DNA of 64,000 nucleotides from contig NZ_RBKU01000001.1 of the NCBI RefSeq assembly GCF_003633615.1, positions 2,728,001-2,792,000 on the forward strand, given 5' to 3'. Positions 18,574 through 28,000 of this stretch are shown here, one piece after another. Position 1 is the first letter of the stretch; each line of letters starts with the position of its first letter. This stretch comes from Mucilaginibacter gracilis (GTDB taxonomy: Bacteria > Bacteroidota > Bacteroidia > Sphingobacteriales > Sphingobacteriaceae). The notes under the pieces are model-generated. The model was not told the DNA's origin. It saw nothing but the letters and a program-made list of their open reading frames with translations, and did not search any database. Made by a program: the position numbers and the translations under genes.

Positions 18574-19347
18574 ATGAAAAGAACACCTAACTATTTTTTT
18601 GTCCTTTTTTTAGGATTAGCAATATTGAATTCCTGTGTAAGCGGTAAGAAACTAAGTTATTTTAACAACATTGTTAGAGATAGTGTTGCTCCAATCAATC
18701 TTCCTGATCTTGCAAACAGGATAGATAAAAATGATATCTTGCAAGTAAATATTTCGAGTTTCGATGATGTGACAACAAAGATATATGGTGCATCTGCAGG
18801 CAATGTTACTAGTACCGGCAGTGTTATGAACGGATACCTGGTTGGTAGTAAAGGAACGATTAATTTACCTCTTATTGGCACTATAAAAGCTGAAGGGCTA
18901 ACCGATGATGAACTTGCTGATTTAATTGTTAGTCAACTTGTGTCAAAGAAATTTGCAGTCGATCCGGTGGTAACGGTAAAAGTGCTTAATTATAAGGTAA
19001 CCATTTTGGGTGAGGTAAACCACCCCGGTGTAATACCAGTTCTCAATGAGAGAATGACGCTCCCCGAGGCACTGGGTTTAGTGGGCGACCTAACTCCGTT
19101 TGGTAAGCGAGGTACAGTATTATTGATCAGAGAAAAAGATGGTAAGCGAATATTTAAAAGGTTTAGTTTAAATGACAGCCAATTATTGGATAATGAATTT
19201 TTTTATCTGCAAAACAAAGATATAATTTATGTTGAGCCAAATAATGCTAAAGCTGCGTTGTCAGATCGCACTACTCAATTATTGCCAATAGTATTAAGTG
19301 CACTGTCGTTGGTTGTTATTATTTTCTCACAGATCTTTAAAAGATAA
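18574..19347 (+). CDS. Wza-like polysaccharide export lipoprotein
   Basis: Outer-membrane export channel component of the Wza/OPX family, 257 residues. A lipoprotein signal ends at Cys21 (LAILNSC). The Poly_export domain spans about residues 45-125, with ILQVNISSFDD and GYLVGSKGTINLPLIGTIKA. An SLBB-type domain follows (VTILGEVNHPGVIPV, near 148). A hydrophobic C-terminal helix (about 233-253, ending SQIFKR) replaces the amphipathic pore helix of Escherichia coli Wza. It begins the plus-strand locus 10 bases before the wzc-like gene. Confidence 0.9.
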   Translation: MKRTPNYFFVLFLGLAILNSCVSGKKLSYFNNIVRDSVAPINLPDLANRIDKNDILQVNISSFDDVTTKIYGASAGNVTSTGSVMNGYLVGSKGTINLPLIGTIKAEGLTDDELADLIVSQLVSKKFAVDPVVTVKVLNYKVTILGEVNHPGVIPVLNERMTLPEALGLVGDLTPFGKRGTVLLIREKDGKRIFKRFSLNDSQLLDNEFFYLQNKDIIYVEPNNAKAALSDRTTQLLPIVLSALSLVVIIFSQIFKR

Positions 19348-19357
19348 TTTTATTTAA

Positions 19358-21811
19358 ATGAATAGTAATATTGATCAACAAGATATATCCGGTTCTCTGG
19401 AAAGAGAGGAATCAAGTAATTTTTTAAAAAATATCACCTATCGGTATGTGCCCTATTGGCCGGTGTTTGTTTTAGCTATGCTTCTTTCTGTTCTTGCATC
19501 ATGGATTTATCTCCATTATCAAACTCCTATTTTTGAAGCTAATGCGTCTATCTTATTAAAAGACGACAAATCTAACGAACAAGGGTCAAACATATTAGAA
19601 GCCTTAAATATATCGGGTTCAAAAAAGAATGTTCAAAACGAACTTGAAGTTTTGAAGTCGCGAACGCTTATGCGCCAGGTTGTGACTGAGATGGGGCTAT
19701 ATGCTCAGGTTTATCAAAAAGGTAATGTTCGGGATATCGTTACGTTCCCGTCAAGCCCCGTTAATTTTATAGCTCTAAACCCCGAAACAATAGCTAGCTC
19801 AACAATAATACCCATTAAGTATCTATATCGGGAAAAGTTAGTTGTATTAAACGGAGTAAAATATCCTCTTAGTGTGCCGGTTAAAACACCCTACGGTATT
19901 TTTCGAATAAATCCAGCGCCATTAGATTCTAACGCAACTACTCCGTTAGAGAAAGGGAATTCAACACTGTACCTTAAATTGAGCCCGGTTAAATCGGTAG
20001 CCAGGGGTTTTTTGGGTGCCTTAAGTGTTTCGTCTAATTCAAAAGAATCTTCGGTTATTACTTTGAAGATGACTGATCCAAACCCTAAGCGTGCTGAGGC
20101 AGTTCTAAATAATCTTATCCGGGTTTATACCAAGGCCGGCGTAAACGATAAAAACGCCATTACCACAAACACTTATGGCTTTGTTCAGGATCGATTACGC
20201 ATAGTAACCGGCGAACTTTCTAAAGTGGAAAACGATATTCAGTTTTATAAGTCAAAAGAGGGTATTGTGGATATGTCCGAAGAAGGGAGATTGTTTTTAA
20301 CCAGTGTACAGGCTAATGATCTTAAACTTTCTGAAATACAAATCCAATTAAATGTTCTCGACCAAGTTGAGAGGTACGTTGTAAATAAAGGCGATCAGCC
20401 AGGTACCGTTCCTGCTACCCTTGGCATTTCCGATCCTTTACTATTACAGTTAATTGATAAGTTATATAATGCGGAGTTAGAATTAGATCGCCTACGTAAA
20501 ACTTCCGGTGAGAATTCTCCGTCAGTACAATCTATTCGTAATCAAATTGCGCAAATTAAACCCAGTTTGCAAGAGAATTTGAAAACACTTCGTCAAAATT
20601 TAATAATCACCAAAAATAGACTTCAAACCGAAAGCAGTAAATTTAACTCGCTTTTAAAAACAATACCAGGCAAGGAGCGTGCTTTATTAGAAATAAGCCG
20701 CGAACAAATTATTAAGAGTGGCATTTATTCATTCCTGTTACAAAAACGCGAGGAAACGGCATTGTCTTTAGCATCTACTGTGGCTGACAATCGTTTGATT
20801 GACCAAGCTGAAAGTGGAACCGGACCTATTAAGCCTATTCCATTCAATATCTATTTACTTGGAATATCTGTCGGGATAATAGCATCAATTCTTTTTGTGT
20901 TGATCAGAGAGCAATATAACAAAGAGGTTCTTTTTAGAGCCGAAATAGAGCGAACTACAAGTACCCCGGTGTTGGCTGAGATTTTATTTGATGAAAGCGG
21001 TGACGCTGTTGTTGTAAAAGATGGGAAGCGAACTGTTATTGCCGAACAATTTAGAGCATTGCGTACCTCTTTAAATTATATAGGAATCAGTCAGGAAAAG
21101 AAATGCATTTTAATGACATCGTCTATATCAGGTGAGGGAAAGAGTTTCATGGCTATAAATTTGGCTGCAACATTAACACTCACCGGTAAGAAAGTTGCTT
21201 TGCTCGAATTCGATTTACGTAAGCCTAAAATTACTCAAACTTTAAATTTACCTAAAGAAAGGGGTTTGACAGAATATTTAGCAGGGTTGGTAAGTATTGA
21301 AGATATTGCCCGGCCTGTAAATGAAATCCCTAACTTATCTGTATTTTCGGCTGGTGCAGTTCCTCCAAACCCTACAGAATTGATTCTCAACGGGCGATTG
21401 GATGTGATGATAGCCCAATTGAAACATGATTATGACTATGTTATTATCGATTCGCCGCCGGTTGGCCTTGTTACCGATGCTAAATTGTTAAATACTTACA
21501 GTGACGCTTGTTTATATATGGTACGTCACGATCACACACCTAAGGTTTACTTAAAGATGATCGATGAACTTCATCATAACGGCGACCTTACTAACATGAA
21601 TATCGTGTTTAACGGCTTAAAACCGAGAGGTGTAATCGGCTATGGTTACGGTAAGGGCTATGGTTCAGGGTATGGCTATGGCTATGGTTACGGGTATGGT
21701 TACGGATATGGCTACGGGTATGGTAGTTACGGCGGCTACACCGAAGATGTACCTAAACGTAAGTCTAAAAAAACATTTACATCTACCTTAAAGAAATTCT
21801 TCGGTCAATAA
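19358..21811 (+). CDS. Wzc-like polysaccharide co-polymerase with tyrosine kinase domain
   Basis: Inner-membrane chain-length regulator and BY-kinase, 817 residues. A Wzz domain follows the first transmembrane helix (about 35-54). The periplasmic part has coiled-coil stretches (about 250-470), and a second transmembrane helix lies near 496-518. The cytoplasmic kinase has Walker A SSISGEGKS near 592, Walker A' VALLEFDLRKP and Walker B YVIIDSPPVG. The tail (residues 761-794) is an unusual run of Gly-Tyr units with 14 tyrosines in 34 residues, followed by a basic end (KRKSKKTF). This replaces the usual spaced tyrosine cluster. The CpsB-like phosphatase at 50104 is the likely partner. Confidence 0.92.
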   Translation: MNSNIDQQDISGSLEREESSNFLKNITYRYVPYWPVFVLAMLLSVLASWIYLHYQTPIFEANASILLKDDKSNEQGSNILEALNISGSKKNVQNELEVLKSRTLMRQVVTEMGLYAQVYQKGNVRDIVTFPSSPVNFIALNPETIASSTIIPIKYLYREKLVVLNGVKYPLSVPVKTPYGIFRINPAPLDSNATTPLEKGNSTLYLKLSPVKSVARGFLGALSVSSNSKESSVITLKMTDPNPKRAEAVLNNLIRVYTKAGVNDKNAITTNTYGFVQDRLRIVTGELSKVENDIQFYKSKEGIVDMSEEGRLFLTSVQANDLKLSEIQIQLNVLDQVERYVVNKGDQPGTVPATLGISDPLLLQLIDKLYNAELELDRLRKTSGENSPSVQSIRNQIAQIKPSLQENLKTLRQNLIITKNRLQTESSKFNSLLKTIPGKERALLEISREQIIKSGIYSFLLQKREETALSLASTVADNRLIDQAESGTGPIKPIPFNIYLLGISVGIIASILFVLIREQYNKEVLFRAEIERTTSTPVLAEILFDESGDAVVVKDGKRTVIAEQFRALRTSLNYIGISQEKKCILMTSSISGEGKSFMAINLAATLTLTGKKVALLEFDLRKPKITQTLNLPKERGLTEYLAGLVSIEDIARPVNEIPNLSVFSAGAVPPNPTELILNGRLDVMIAQLKHDYDYVIIDSPPVGLVTDAKLLNTYSDACLYMVRHDHTPKVYLKMIDELHHNGDLTNMNIVFNGLKPRGVIGYGYGKGYGSGYGYGYGYGYGYGYGYGYGSYGGYTEDVPKRKSKKTFTSTLKKFFGQ
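21638..21739 (+). repeat. Gly-Tyr codon array in the wzc-like gene
   Basis: A 102-base coding minisatellite of GGN-TAY hexamers. Nine Gly-Tyr pairs are uninterrupted (21671-21724), with degenerate units on both sides. The codons alternate (GGC/GGT/GGG/GGA and TAT/TAC), so the DNA units are not identical, while the protein repeat is exact. Length change by slippage or unequal exchange would alter the number of phosphorylatable tyrosines in frame. Confidence 0.9.
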
Positions 21812-21883
21812 GGTGTCCATTAAACGTTAGTTTAATTCACCAATGTTTTGTTAGTACATTTAAATACTTTTAGTTGCTTTAAA

Positions 21884-22921
21884 ATGATTACCTATACACT
21901 TAAAATTGAGGCCTTGCGTCAGGAAACTTCTGATACAGTTACCATCTGTTTTAAGCAGCCAGGTTTAAAAAAAGTAAAATATCGGGCCGGGCAATATTTA
22001 ACGTTGATTTTTCGCATAAATGGAAGAAGATATATCCGCCCATATTCATTTTCGTCGTCGCCCGGTATTGATCCTTTTCTGGAGGTTACCATAAAGCGTG
22101 TTCCCGGCGGGGTTGTATCTAACCATATTTTAGATACTGTGAATGTAGGTGATATGGTTGAGGTGATGCCACCTATGGGCGATTTTGTTGTGGATGAAAG
22201 CACACTCAATTCCGAGAGCCAAATTGTTATATGGGGGGCTGGCAGTGGTATAACTCCTTTATATTCTATTGCCAAATACGCTTTAGAGGTGTTGAAAGTA
22301 CCAGTAACGTTAGTTTATGGTAATAGAGATTTTGAATCAGTAATCTTTTTAAAACAAATTAAGGCACTTCAAGAAAAATTCTCTGATTTATTCACTGTTT
22401 GGCATTTTCATACGCAACTTGTTGTTGAAAAGGAGCATCCAAACGTTATTCAGGGTCGCATTAGTTCGGATAAGGTATTAGCCGTAATGAACAATATGAG
22501 CAGTATTGAAAAATCGTATCATTATATATGCGGCCCAACCGGGTTAAAAGAGTCCGTGAAAAGCGCTTTAAAGCAATTGGGCGTCAATGACGATTTTATC
22601 TTTTCTGAAGACTTTGAGATAGTTAAGGACGAGAAAGATTTCGAAAATATTATAACCCGGTCTGTTACTTTTCACCAAAATGGGCAGAGCACAACTGTTG
22701 AAGTTGTTAAAGGTAAAAGTATATTAGAGGCTGGCTTAGATACTAACATAGAGCTTCCTTATTCCTGCCAAACGGGCAGTTGTTCGGTTTGCAAAGCACT
22801 TATTACAAACGGGGAAGTAAAGCAAATCGGTATGAAAAACCGACCGGCGGATTTGAAGCCAAATGAGTTTTTACTTTGTTGCGCACACCCTTTAACTAAC
22901 GATGTTGAAATTTACGTTTAA
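21884..22921 (+). CDS. CDP-6-deoxyhexulose dehydrase reductase-type flavin / 2Fe-2S oxidoreductase
   Basis: Electron carrier from NAD(P)H to the RfbH-type dehydrase, 345 residues from the ATG at 21884 (an upstream in-frame start at 21848 would add 12 poor residues). The FAD domain has RPYSFSSSPG near 50. The NAD domain has IWGAGSGITPLYSIAKYAL near 117. A plant-type 2Fe-2S domain is at the C-terminus, with CQTGSCSVC near 294-302 and a fourth Cys in LLCCAHP. In the known partner AscD the 2Fe-2S domain is N-terminal, so this has the reversed, PaaE-like order. Role inferred from the adjacent rfbF, rfbG and rfbH. Confidence 0.78.
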   Translation: MITYTLKIEALRQETSDTVTICFKQPGLKKVKYRAGQYLTLIFRINGRRYIRPYSFSSSPGIDPFLEVTIKRVPGGVVSNHILDTVNVGDMVEVMPPMGDFVVDESTLNSESQIVIWGAGSGITPLYSIAKYALEVLKVPVTLVYGNRDFESVIFLKQIKALQEKFSDLFTVWHFHTQLVVEKEHPNVIQGRISSDKVLAVMNNMSSIEKSYHYICGPTGLKESVKSALKQLGVNDDFIFSEDFEIVKDEKDFENIITRSVTFHQNGQSTTVEVVKGKSILEAGLDTNIELPYSCQTGSCSVCKALITNGEVKQIGMKNRPADLKPNEFLLCCAHPLTNDVEIYV

Positions 22922-22946
22922 TATATTAATCTTATAATCCTTACCA

Positions 22947-23717
22947 ATGAAAGTAGTATTATTAGCAGGTGGTCTTGGTACCCGGTTGTCTGAAGAAACC
23001 ACCTTAAGACCCAAACCAATGGTTGAAATAGGTGGTATGCCAATTTTATGGCACATCATGAAAATATATTCGTCATATGGTTTTAATGATTTTGTTGTTT
23101 GCCTGGGATACAAAGGTTATGTGGTAAAGGAATATTTTGCTAATTATTTTCTACATAAATCGGATGTGACTATTAATATGAGCGACAATTCTATTAAGGT
23201 ACATGATTCTCAGGCCGAACCCTGGAAGATCACTTTGGTGGATACCGGTAATGAATCAATGACAGGGGGGCGTATAAAAAGGATACAACCACATATTGGA
23301 AACGAGCCTTTCTTGCTAACATATGGCGATGGTGTAGGAGATGTAGATATAAAAAAACTGGTTGAATTTCATCAGGCTAACGGCAAATATTGTACAGTTA
23401 CTTCGGTGCAGCCATCTGGGCGTTTCGGTGCTTTAAATTTAACCGAAAACGATATTGTGCATTCATTTATGGAAAAACCAAAAGGCGATGGTGCCTGGAT
23501 AAATGGAGGTTTTTTTGTTTGTGAACCGTCGGTATTTGATTACATAGAAGGCGATAGTACCATTTGGGAAAAAGAGCCAATGGAACAAATTGCATCCGAA
23601 GGACAGATGGTTGCATTTAAACACTCCGGATTTTGGAAGCCGATGGACACGTTAAGAGATAAACAAGAATTAGAGAATGATTGGGCGCTGGGAAAAGCTA
23701 AATGGAAAAACTGGTAA
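22947..23717 (+). CDS. rfbF: Glucose-1-phosphate cytidylyltransferase
   Basis: Makes CDP-glucose from CTP and glucose-1-phosphate, the first step to CDP-3,6-dideoxyhexoses. The 256 residues match the family (about 257). The nucleotide-binding start is MKVVLLAGGLGTRLSEETTL with RPKPMVEIGG. Also visible are YGDGVGDVDI and the C-terminal SGFWKPMDTLRDKQELE typical of RfbF. It is 3 bases before rfbG. Confidence 0.95.
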   Translation: MKVVLLAGGLGTRLSEETTLRPKPMVEIGGMPILWHIMKIYSSYGFNDFVVCLGYKGYVVKEYFANYFLHKSDVTINMSDNSIKVHDSQAEPWKITLVDTGNESMTGGRIKRIQPHIGNEPFLLTYGDGVGDVDIKKLVEFHQANGKYCTVTSVQPSGRFGALNLTENDIVHSFMEKPKGDGAWINGGFFVCEPSVFDYIEGDSTIWEKEPMEQIASEGQMVAFKHSGFWKPMDTLRDKQELENDWALGKAKWKNW

Positions 23718-23720
23718 TTT

Positions 23721-24809
23721 ATGAGTTTCGCAAATAGTTATAACGGAAAAAAAGTATTATTAACTGGTCATACAGGCTTTAAGGGATCTTGGATGGCCAT
23801 TTGGCTCAAATCTCTTGGTGCCGAAGTTTATGGCTATGCCTTAGCTCCATATTCTGATATGGATAACTTTGTTACCTGTAATTTAGCAGCAGAAATCCAT
23901 CATAAAGAAGCTGATGTTAGAGATGGTGAATCTCTAAAAAAATATTTTAATGAGGTTCAGCCCGATATTGCTTTTCACTTAGCCGCTCAACCACTGGTGT
24001 TGTTATCCTATGTTGATCCTGTTGGCACATTTGAGAGTAACTTAATGGGTGCTGTCAATTTTTTTGAGGCGGTAAGAGCCACACCTTCTGTTAAGGTGGC
24101 CATTAATATTACAAGCGATAAATGCTATGATAACCAGGAATGGGTGTGGGGATATCGTGAAAATGATCCAATGGGCGGTAAAGACCCATATAGCGCTTCA
24201 AAGGGATGTTCGGAGCTGATTACCAATTCTTACCATCATTCGTTCTTTAGTCATGGCGATACTGCTCTTATTGCGTCTGGCCGGGCCGGAAACGTAATTG
24301 GTGGCGGTGATTGGGCAGAAAACAGGATAGTTCCTGATTACTACAGGGCTGTTAAAGCCGGCCAAAAGTTAATGATCAGAAATCCGCATGCAACCCGCCC
24401 CTGGCAGCATGTATTAGAGCCATTAAGTGGTTATCTAAACCTGGGTGCCAAATTGTTAAATGAAGGCCGGAAGTTTACCGGCGGATGGAATTTTGGGCCT
24501 GAGGATACGTCAAACTATTCGGTTAAAGAGTTGATTGATAAAATTTTGCTGATTGATTCTACAGGAGGGTACGAAACGCCCGAACTTATTCAAAAGCCTC
24601 ACGAAGCCAATTTGTTAAAACTTGATATCTCAAAAGCAGTTAATTATTTACACTGGCATCCCGCGTTAACATTTGACGAAACGGTTGAGTTTACAGTAAA
24701 CGGATATCTGGATGACTTGTCGGGAAAGGATATTTTGGAGAAACGGAAAGCGCAAATAGAAAAATATACCCAAAAAGCATTTGGTAAAAAAATTGCCTGG
24801 TCACAATGA
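23721..24809 (+). CDS. rfbG: CDP-glucose 4,6-dehydratase
   Basis: Short-chain dehydrogenase that converts CDP-glucose to CDP-4-keto-6-deoxyglucose, 362 residues. The NAD site is VLLTGHTGFKGSWMAIWLKS (residues 12-31). FHLAAQPLVLLSYVDPVGTF and the catalytic YSASKGCSEL follow. GRAGNVIGGGDWAENRIVPD is typical of this enzyme. Its last four bases overlap the next gene (ATGA), indicating translational coupling. Confidence 0.95.
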   Translation: MSFANSYNGKKVLLTGHTGFKGSWMAIWLKSLGAEVYGYALAPYSDMDNFVTCNLAAEIHHKEADVRDGESLKKYFNEVQPDIAFHLAAQPLVLLSYVDPVGTFESNLMGAVNFFEAVRATPSVKVAINITSDKCYDNQEWVWGYRENDPMGGKDPYSASKGCSELITNSYHHSFFSHGDTALIASGRAGNVIGGGDWAENRIVPDYYRAVKAGQKLMIRNPHATRPWQHVLEPLSGYLNLGAKLLNEGRKFTGGWNFGPEDTSNYSVKELIDKILLIDSTGGYETPELIQKPHEANLLKLDISKAVNYLHWHPALTFDETVEFTVNGYLDDLSGKDILEKRKAQIEKYTQKAFGKKIAWSQ

Positions 24810-25708
24810 AAAAAATATTACTAACTGGTGCAAATGGATTTGTTGGAAGTCATATCTTGAAGTTACTTATTGAAAAGGGTTACTTTCCTGTGGCTCTGTT
24901 GAGGTCAACTTCAAATTTGTGGCGGATAGCACATTTAAGAAACAGTTTTGATGTTTTTATTTCAGACGATCATATAAGTGATTTACCAAAGTTATTTGAT
25001 AAATATAAAATTGATGCTGTAATACACACAGCCACGGAATATGGAAGGCATACACCCCTTTCAAAAATATTACAAACAAACGTGATTTTTCCATTACAAC
25101 TTATCGAGTCGGGTAGTAGAAAAGGGTTAGATTTATTTATCAATACAGATACGTTTTTTGGAAAAAAGCAATTTAATTTGAGCTATTTAAACGATTATAC
25201 TACTTCAAAAAGAGTTTTAGAAAGTTTGCTTACCAACCTTTCGTCTCAATTAAAAGTTGTAAACCTTAGAATAGAACATGTATTTGGAGAAAGTGATGAT
25301 GAACAAAAATTTGTTACATCTATATTAAAGCAAACTATTCAAAATTCGGATGAGATCTTATTAAGTGAAGGCTTGCAAAAAAGAGATTTTATATATGTAA
25401 AAGATGTTGCCGATGCTTATATCAACATATTAGAAAATTCAGGGTTATCACAGGGCTTTCAGGAATACGAAGTAGGTACAGGCGAGTCAATAAGTATCAA
25501 AGAACTTGTTACAAAAATTGCAACCGCTACACAATCTAAAACAAAACTTTGTTTTGGTGCTATTCCTGGTCGGAGTGGAGAAATTGAGGATTCGAAAGCT
25601 AATAATGTATCCCTTAAAAACATCGGCTGGCAGCCAAAATATACTTTGGATGCGGCTTTAACAGAAATGATATTAACAGAGAAAAACAGATTTACAAATG
25701 AAAATTGA
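24806..25708 (+). CDS. NAD-dependent epimerase/dehydratase, CDP-dideoxyhexulose 4-reductase candidate
   Basis: Extended short-chain dehydrogenase of 300 residues. The cofactor site is [18 protein letters not shown] (residues 4-21). Catalytic residues are probably Thr/Asp in NTDTFFG and the Tyr-Lys pair in [26 protein letters not shown] and the C-terminal [12 protein letters not shown] are typical of sugar-nucleotide enzymes. Position between rfbG and rfbH suggests it performs the final keto reduction to CDP-abequose, CDP-paratose or a related sugar. The exact product cannot be told. It overlaps rfbH by 11 bases and is visibly more AT-rich than its neighbours. Confidence 0.75.
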   Translation: MKKILLTGANGFVGSHILKLLIEKGYFPVALLRSTSNLWRIAHLRNSFDVFISDDHISDLPKLFDKYKIDAVIHTATEYGRHTPLSKILQTNVIFPLQLIESGSRKGLDLFINTDTFFGKKQFNLSYLNDYTTSKRVLESLLTNLSSQLKVVNLRIEHVFGESDDEQKFVTSILKQTIQNSDEILLSEGLQKRDFIYVKDVADAYINILENSGLSQGFQEYEVGTGESISIKELVTKIATATQSKTKLCFGAIPGRSGEIEDSKANNVSLKNIGWQPKYTLDAALTEMILTEKNRFTNEN

Positions 25709-26963
25709 TTTCGATTTAACCACGTTTAAAAAAAGTATTCCCGGAGTTAATTATATCCCGGTAACTGGTAAAATTATCGAGGAAGATGATTTATTGCTTG
25801 GAATGGAAGCCGTGGCTGATGGCTGGTTAACCGCCGGCAGGTTTGCAAATGCTTTTGAAAAAGAGTTTGCCGAATATTTTGGCCGTACCAAATCTCTACT
25901 GGTAAACTCGGGCTCATCGGCAAATTTAGTAGCTTTTTATGCATTAACGTCGCCTAAATTAGGCGATAGGGCAATTAAACCTGGTGATGAGGTGATAACC
26001 GTTGCGGCAGGTTTTCCAACAACGGTTAACCCAATTGTGCAATTTGGTGCAATACCCGTATTTGTTGATGTTGATGTTGCTACACACAACGTAAAAGCCG
26101 ACCTTATAGAAGCTGCCGTTTCGCCAAAAACAAAGGCAATTATGATAGCGCATTCATTAGGAAATCCTTTTGATCTGGATGAGGTGATGCGTATCGCAAA
26201 AAAATATAACCTTTGGGTTGTAGAAGATGATTGCGATTCGTTAGGTGCAACTTACAAGGGCCAAAAAACCGGAACCTTTGGTGATATTGCTACTTTTTCT
26301 TTTTACCCGGCTCACCATATCACAATGGGCGAGGGTGGTGCAGTTTTAATTAATAACCCGGAGCTTGGTAAAATTGCCGAGAGTTTTAGGGATTGGGGGC
26401 GCGATTGCTATTGCGAGCCCGGTAAAGATAATACTTGCGGTTGCCGCTTTTCGCAGCAATTAGGATCGTTACCTTTTGGTTACGACCATAAATATACCTA
26501 TTCTCATATCGGTTTCAATTTAAAGGTTACTGATATGCAGGCTGCCATAGGGTTATCGCAACTAAGAAAATTAGATCGTTTTGTTGAAAAAAGACGGCAG
26601 AACTTCAAAGCTCTTTACGCGAGAATGAAAGAATTTGAAGATGTTTTTATCCTGCCAGAAACAACACCTAATAGTGACCCATCTTGGTTTGGTTTTTTGC
26701 TTACCCTGCGAGAAGGTGATGCCGCCGACAGGCATATGTTGGTACAACACCTGGAAGAAAATAAAATAGGTACTAGGCTGTTATTTGCCGGTAATTTATT
26801 ACGCCAGCCAGCCTATGCCGGCGTTGAGCATCGCGTTGTAGGCAGCCTCCAAAATACCGATACCATCATGAATCAATCATTTTGGTTAGGTGTATGGCCA
26901 GGATTGGACGAAACACATTACGATTATATTGCTGATGTGATTAGAAAATACATAAACAGTTAA
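25698..26963 (+). CDS. rfbH: CDP-6-deoxy-4-hexulose 3-dehydrase (PMP and 2Fe-2S enzyme)
   Basis: Removes the C3 hydroxyl of CDP-4-keto-6-deoxyglucose together with the reductase at 21884. The 421 residues show the aminotransferase fold. The usual PLP-binding Lys is replaced by His in [16 protein letters not shown], the hallmark of E1/RfbH enzymes. Cysteines of the 2Fe-2S site lie in [35 protein letters not shown] is highly typical of the family. It completes the pathway set and is followed by glycosyltransferases. Confidence 0.96.
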   Translation: MKIDFDLTTFKKSIPGVNYIPVTGKIIEEDDLLLGMEAVADGWLTAGRFANAFEKEFAEYFGRTKSLLVNSGSSANLVAFYALTSPKLGDRAIKPGDEVITVAAGFPTTVNPIVQFGAIPVFVDVDVATHNVKADLIEAAVSPKTKAIMIAHSLGNPFDLDEVMRIAKKYNLWVVEDDCDSLGATYKGQKTGTFGDIATFSFYPAHHITMGEGGAVLINNPELGKIAESFRDWGRDCYCEPGKDNTCGCRFSQQLGSLPFGYDHKYTYSHIGFNLKVTDMQAAIGLSQLRKLDRFVEKRRQNFKALYARMKEFEDVFILPETTPNSDPSWFGFLLTLREGDAADRHMLVQHLEENKIGTRLLFAGNLLRQPAYAGVEHRVVGSLQNTDTIMNQSFWLGVWPGLDETHYDYIADVIRKYINS

Positions 26964-26982
26964 AGCAGATAATATTTATTTA

Positions 26983-27996
26983 ATGATTCTATCTGTATGC
27001 ATACCTACCTATAATAGGCTTCCTGAATTAAAAATCAATTTGAAATTTTTGATTCAGGAAGTACTAAGTAATTATAATGATGACGTTGAAATAATTATTT
27101 CGGATAATTATTCAACTGATGGTACTTATGAGTACATAAATACTCTTGCCAATCAATATCCTTTTATAATATCACATACTAACCCTAGTAATATAGGGAT
27201 GGTGCCAAATTGGAAGAAATCAATTTCGCTAGCACGCGGAAAATTTGTGTGGTTATTAGGTAGTGATGATATTGTAATCCCGGGAAAGTTTTCACTTTTG
27301 AAAGATGCGATTTATAAATATCCTGAAGTTTGCCTTTTTCTGTTGAATAATAAAAATTGGAATCCAGAGGACGAAGAATTTGTAAATTTTGATGAAAATA
27401 TATTCATTGAAGCTGAAACACATATTAAAAATAGCAATGATGAATATGTTCCTATGATTTCCAGGCTACTGGGTAAAAGAGAAGATCAGTTTACTCCAAT
27501 ATATTTATCGGTGATGAAAAAGGCTGACTGGCTTAATGCGCTTGACCTTTATGATCTCGATAAACCTGTTTTTTCAACATTAGCTAATTGTGCTCCCCAA
27601 GCAGTATACATTCCCGAACAAATGTTTAATAAAGAAGGGTACTATATTAATACGCCGTTGGTACTAGCATCTTATAACGTAGGATGGAAAAGATATTTTT
27701 CTTTATACTATTGTTATTATCTCGTGTACTTACATGGTATTTGGTTAAAAGCTGGTGGAGATCGACTTGTTGTAAATGAAAGTTTAAAGAGTTTAATAAA
27801 TAACAAACTTAAACGGCATCATTATAGAGATTTATTTGTCTACAATAGAGATAATCTTAAATATATTTCCTTTATAGAATATTTGAAACTGGTTTATCAA
27901 TATCCTAAAACCTACAGCAATATAGCTTACATATTCTTATTAAACTTTATTTATTTAGTAAAGAAATATACAAAAAATCTTAAATATAAAGGCTAA
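26983..27996 (+). CDS. Glycosyltransferase family 2
   Basis: GT-A glycosyltransferase of 337 residues. It begins MILSVCIPTYNRLPELKINL, has IIISDNYSTDGTYEYINTLA near residue 36, and a nucleotide-sugar/metal site in WLLGSDDIVIPG. The C-terminal third is rich in Tyr, Leu and Lys and has no clear membrane anchor. Acceptor and donor unknown. Base composition is strongly AT-rich compared with rfbH before it. It ends 4 bases before the flippase. Confidence 0.88.
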   Translation: MILSVCIPTYNRLPELKINLKFLIQEVLSNYNDDVEIIISDNYSTDGTYEYINTLANQYPFIISHTNPSNIGMVPNWKKSISLARGKFVWLLGSDDIVIPGKFSLLKDAIYKYPEVCLFLLNNKNWNPEDEEFVNFDENIFIEAETHIKNSNDEYVPMISRLLGKREDQFTPIYLSVMKKADWLNALDLYDLDKPVFSTLANCAPQAVYIPEQMFNKEGYYINTPLVLASYNVGWKRYFSLYYCYYLVYLHGIWLKAGGDRLVVNESLKSLINNKLKRHHYRDLFVYNRDNLKYISFIEYLKLVYQYPKTYSNIAYIFLLNFIYLVKKYTKNLKYKG

Positions 27997-28000
27997 AAGA

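Noticed and set aside
21638..21739. Gly-Tyr repeat considered as a mobile or CRISPR-type repeat
   Set aside because: It is in frame within the kinase gene, with varied codons for a constant peptide, so it is a protein-level repeat.
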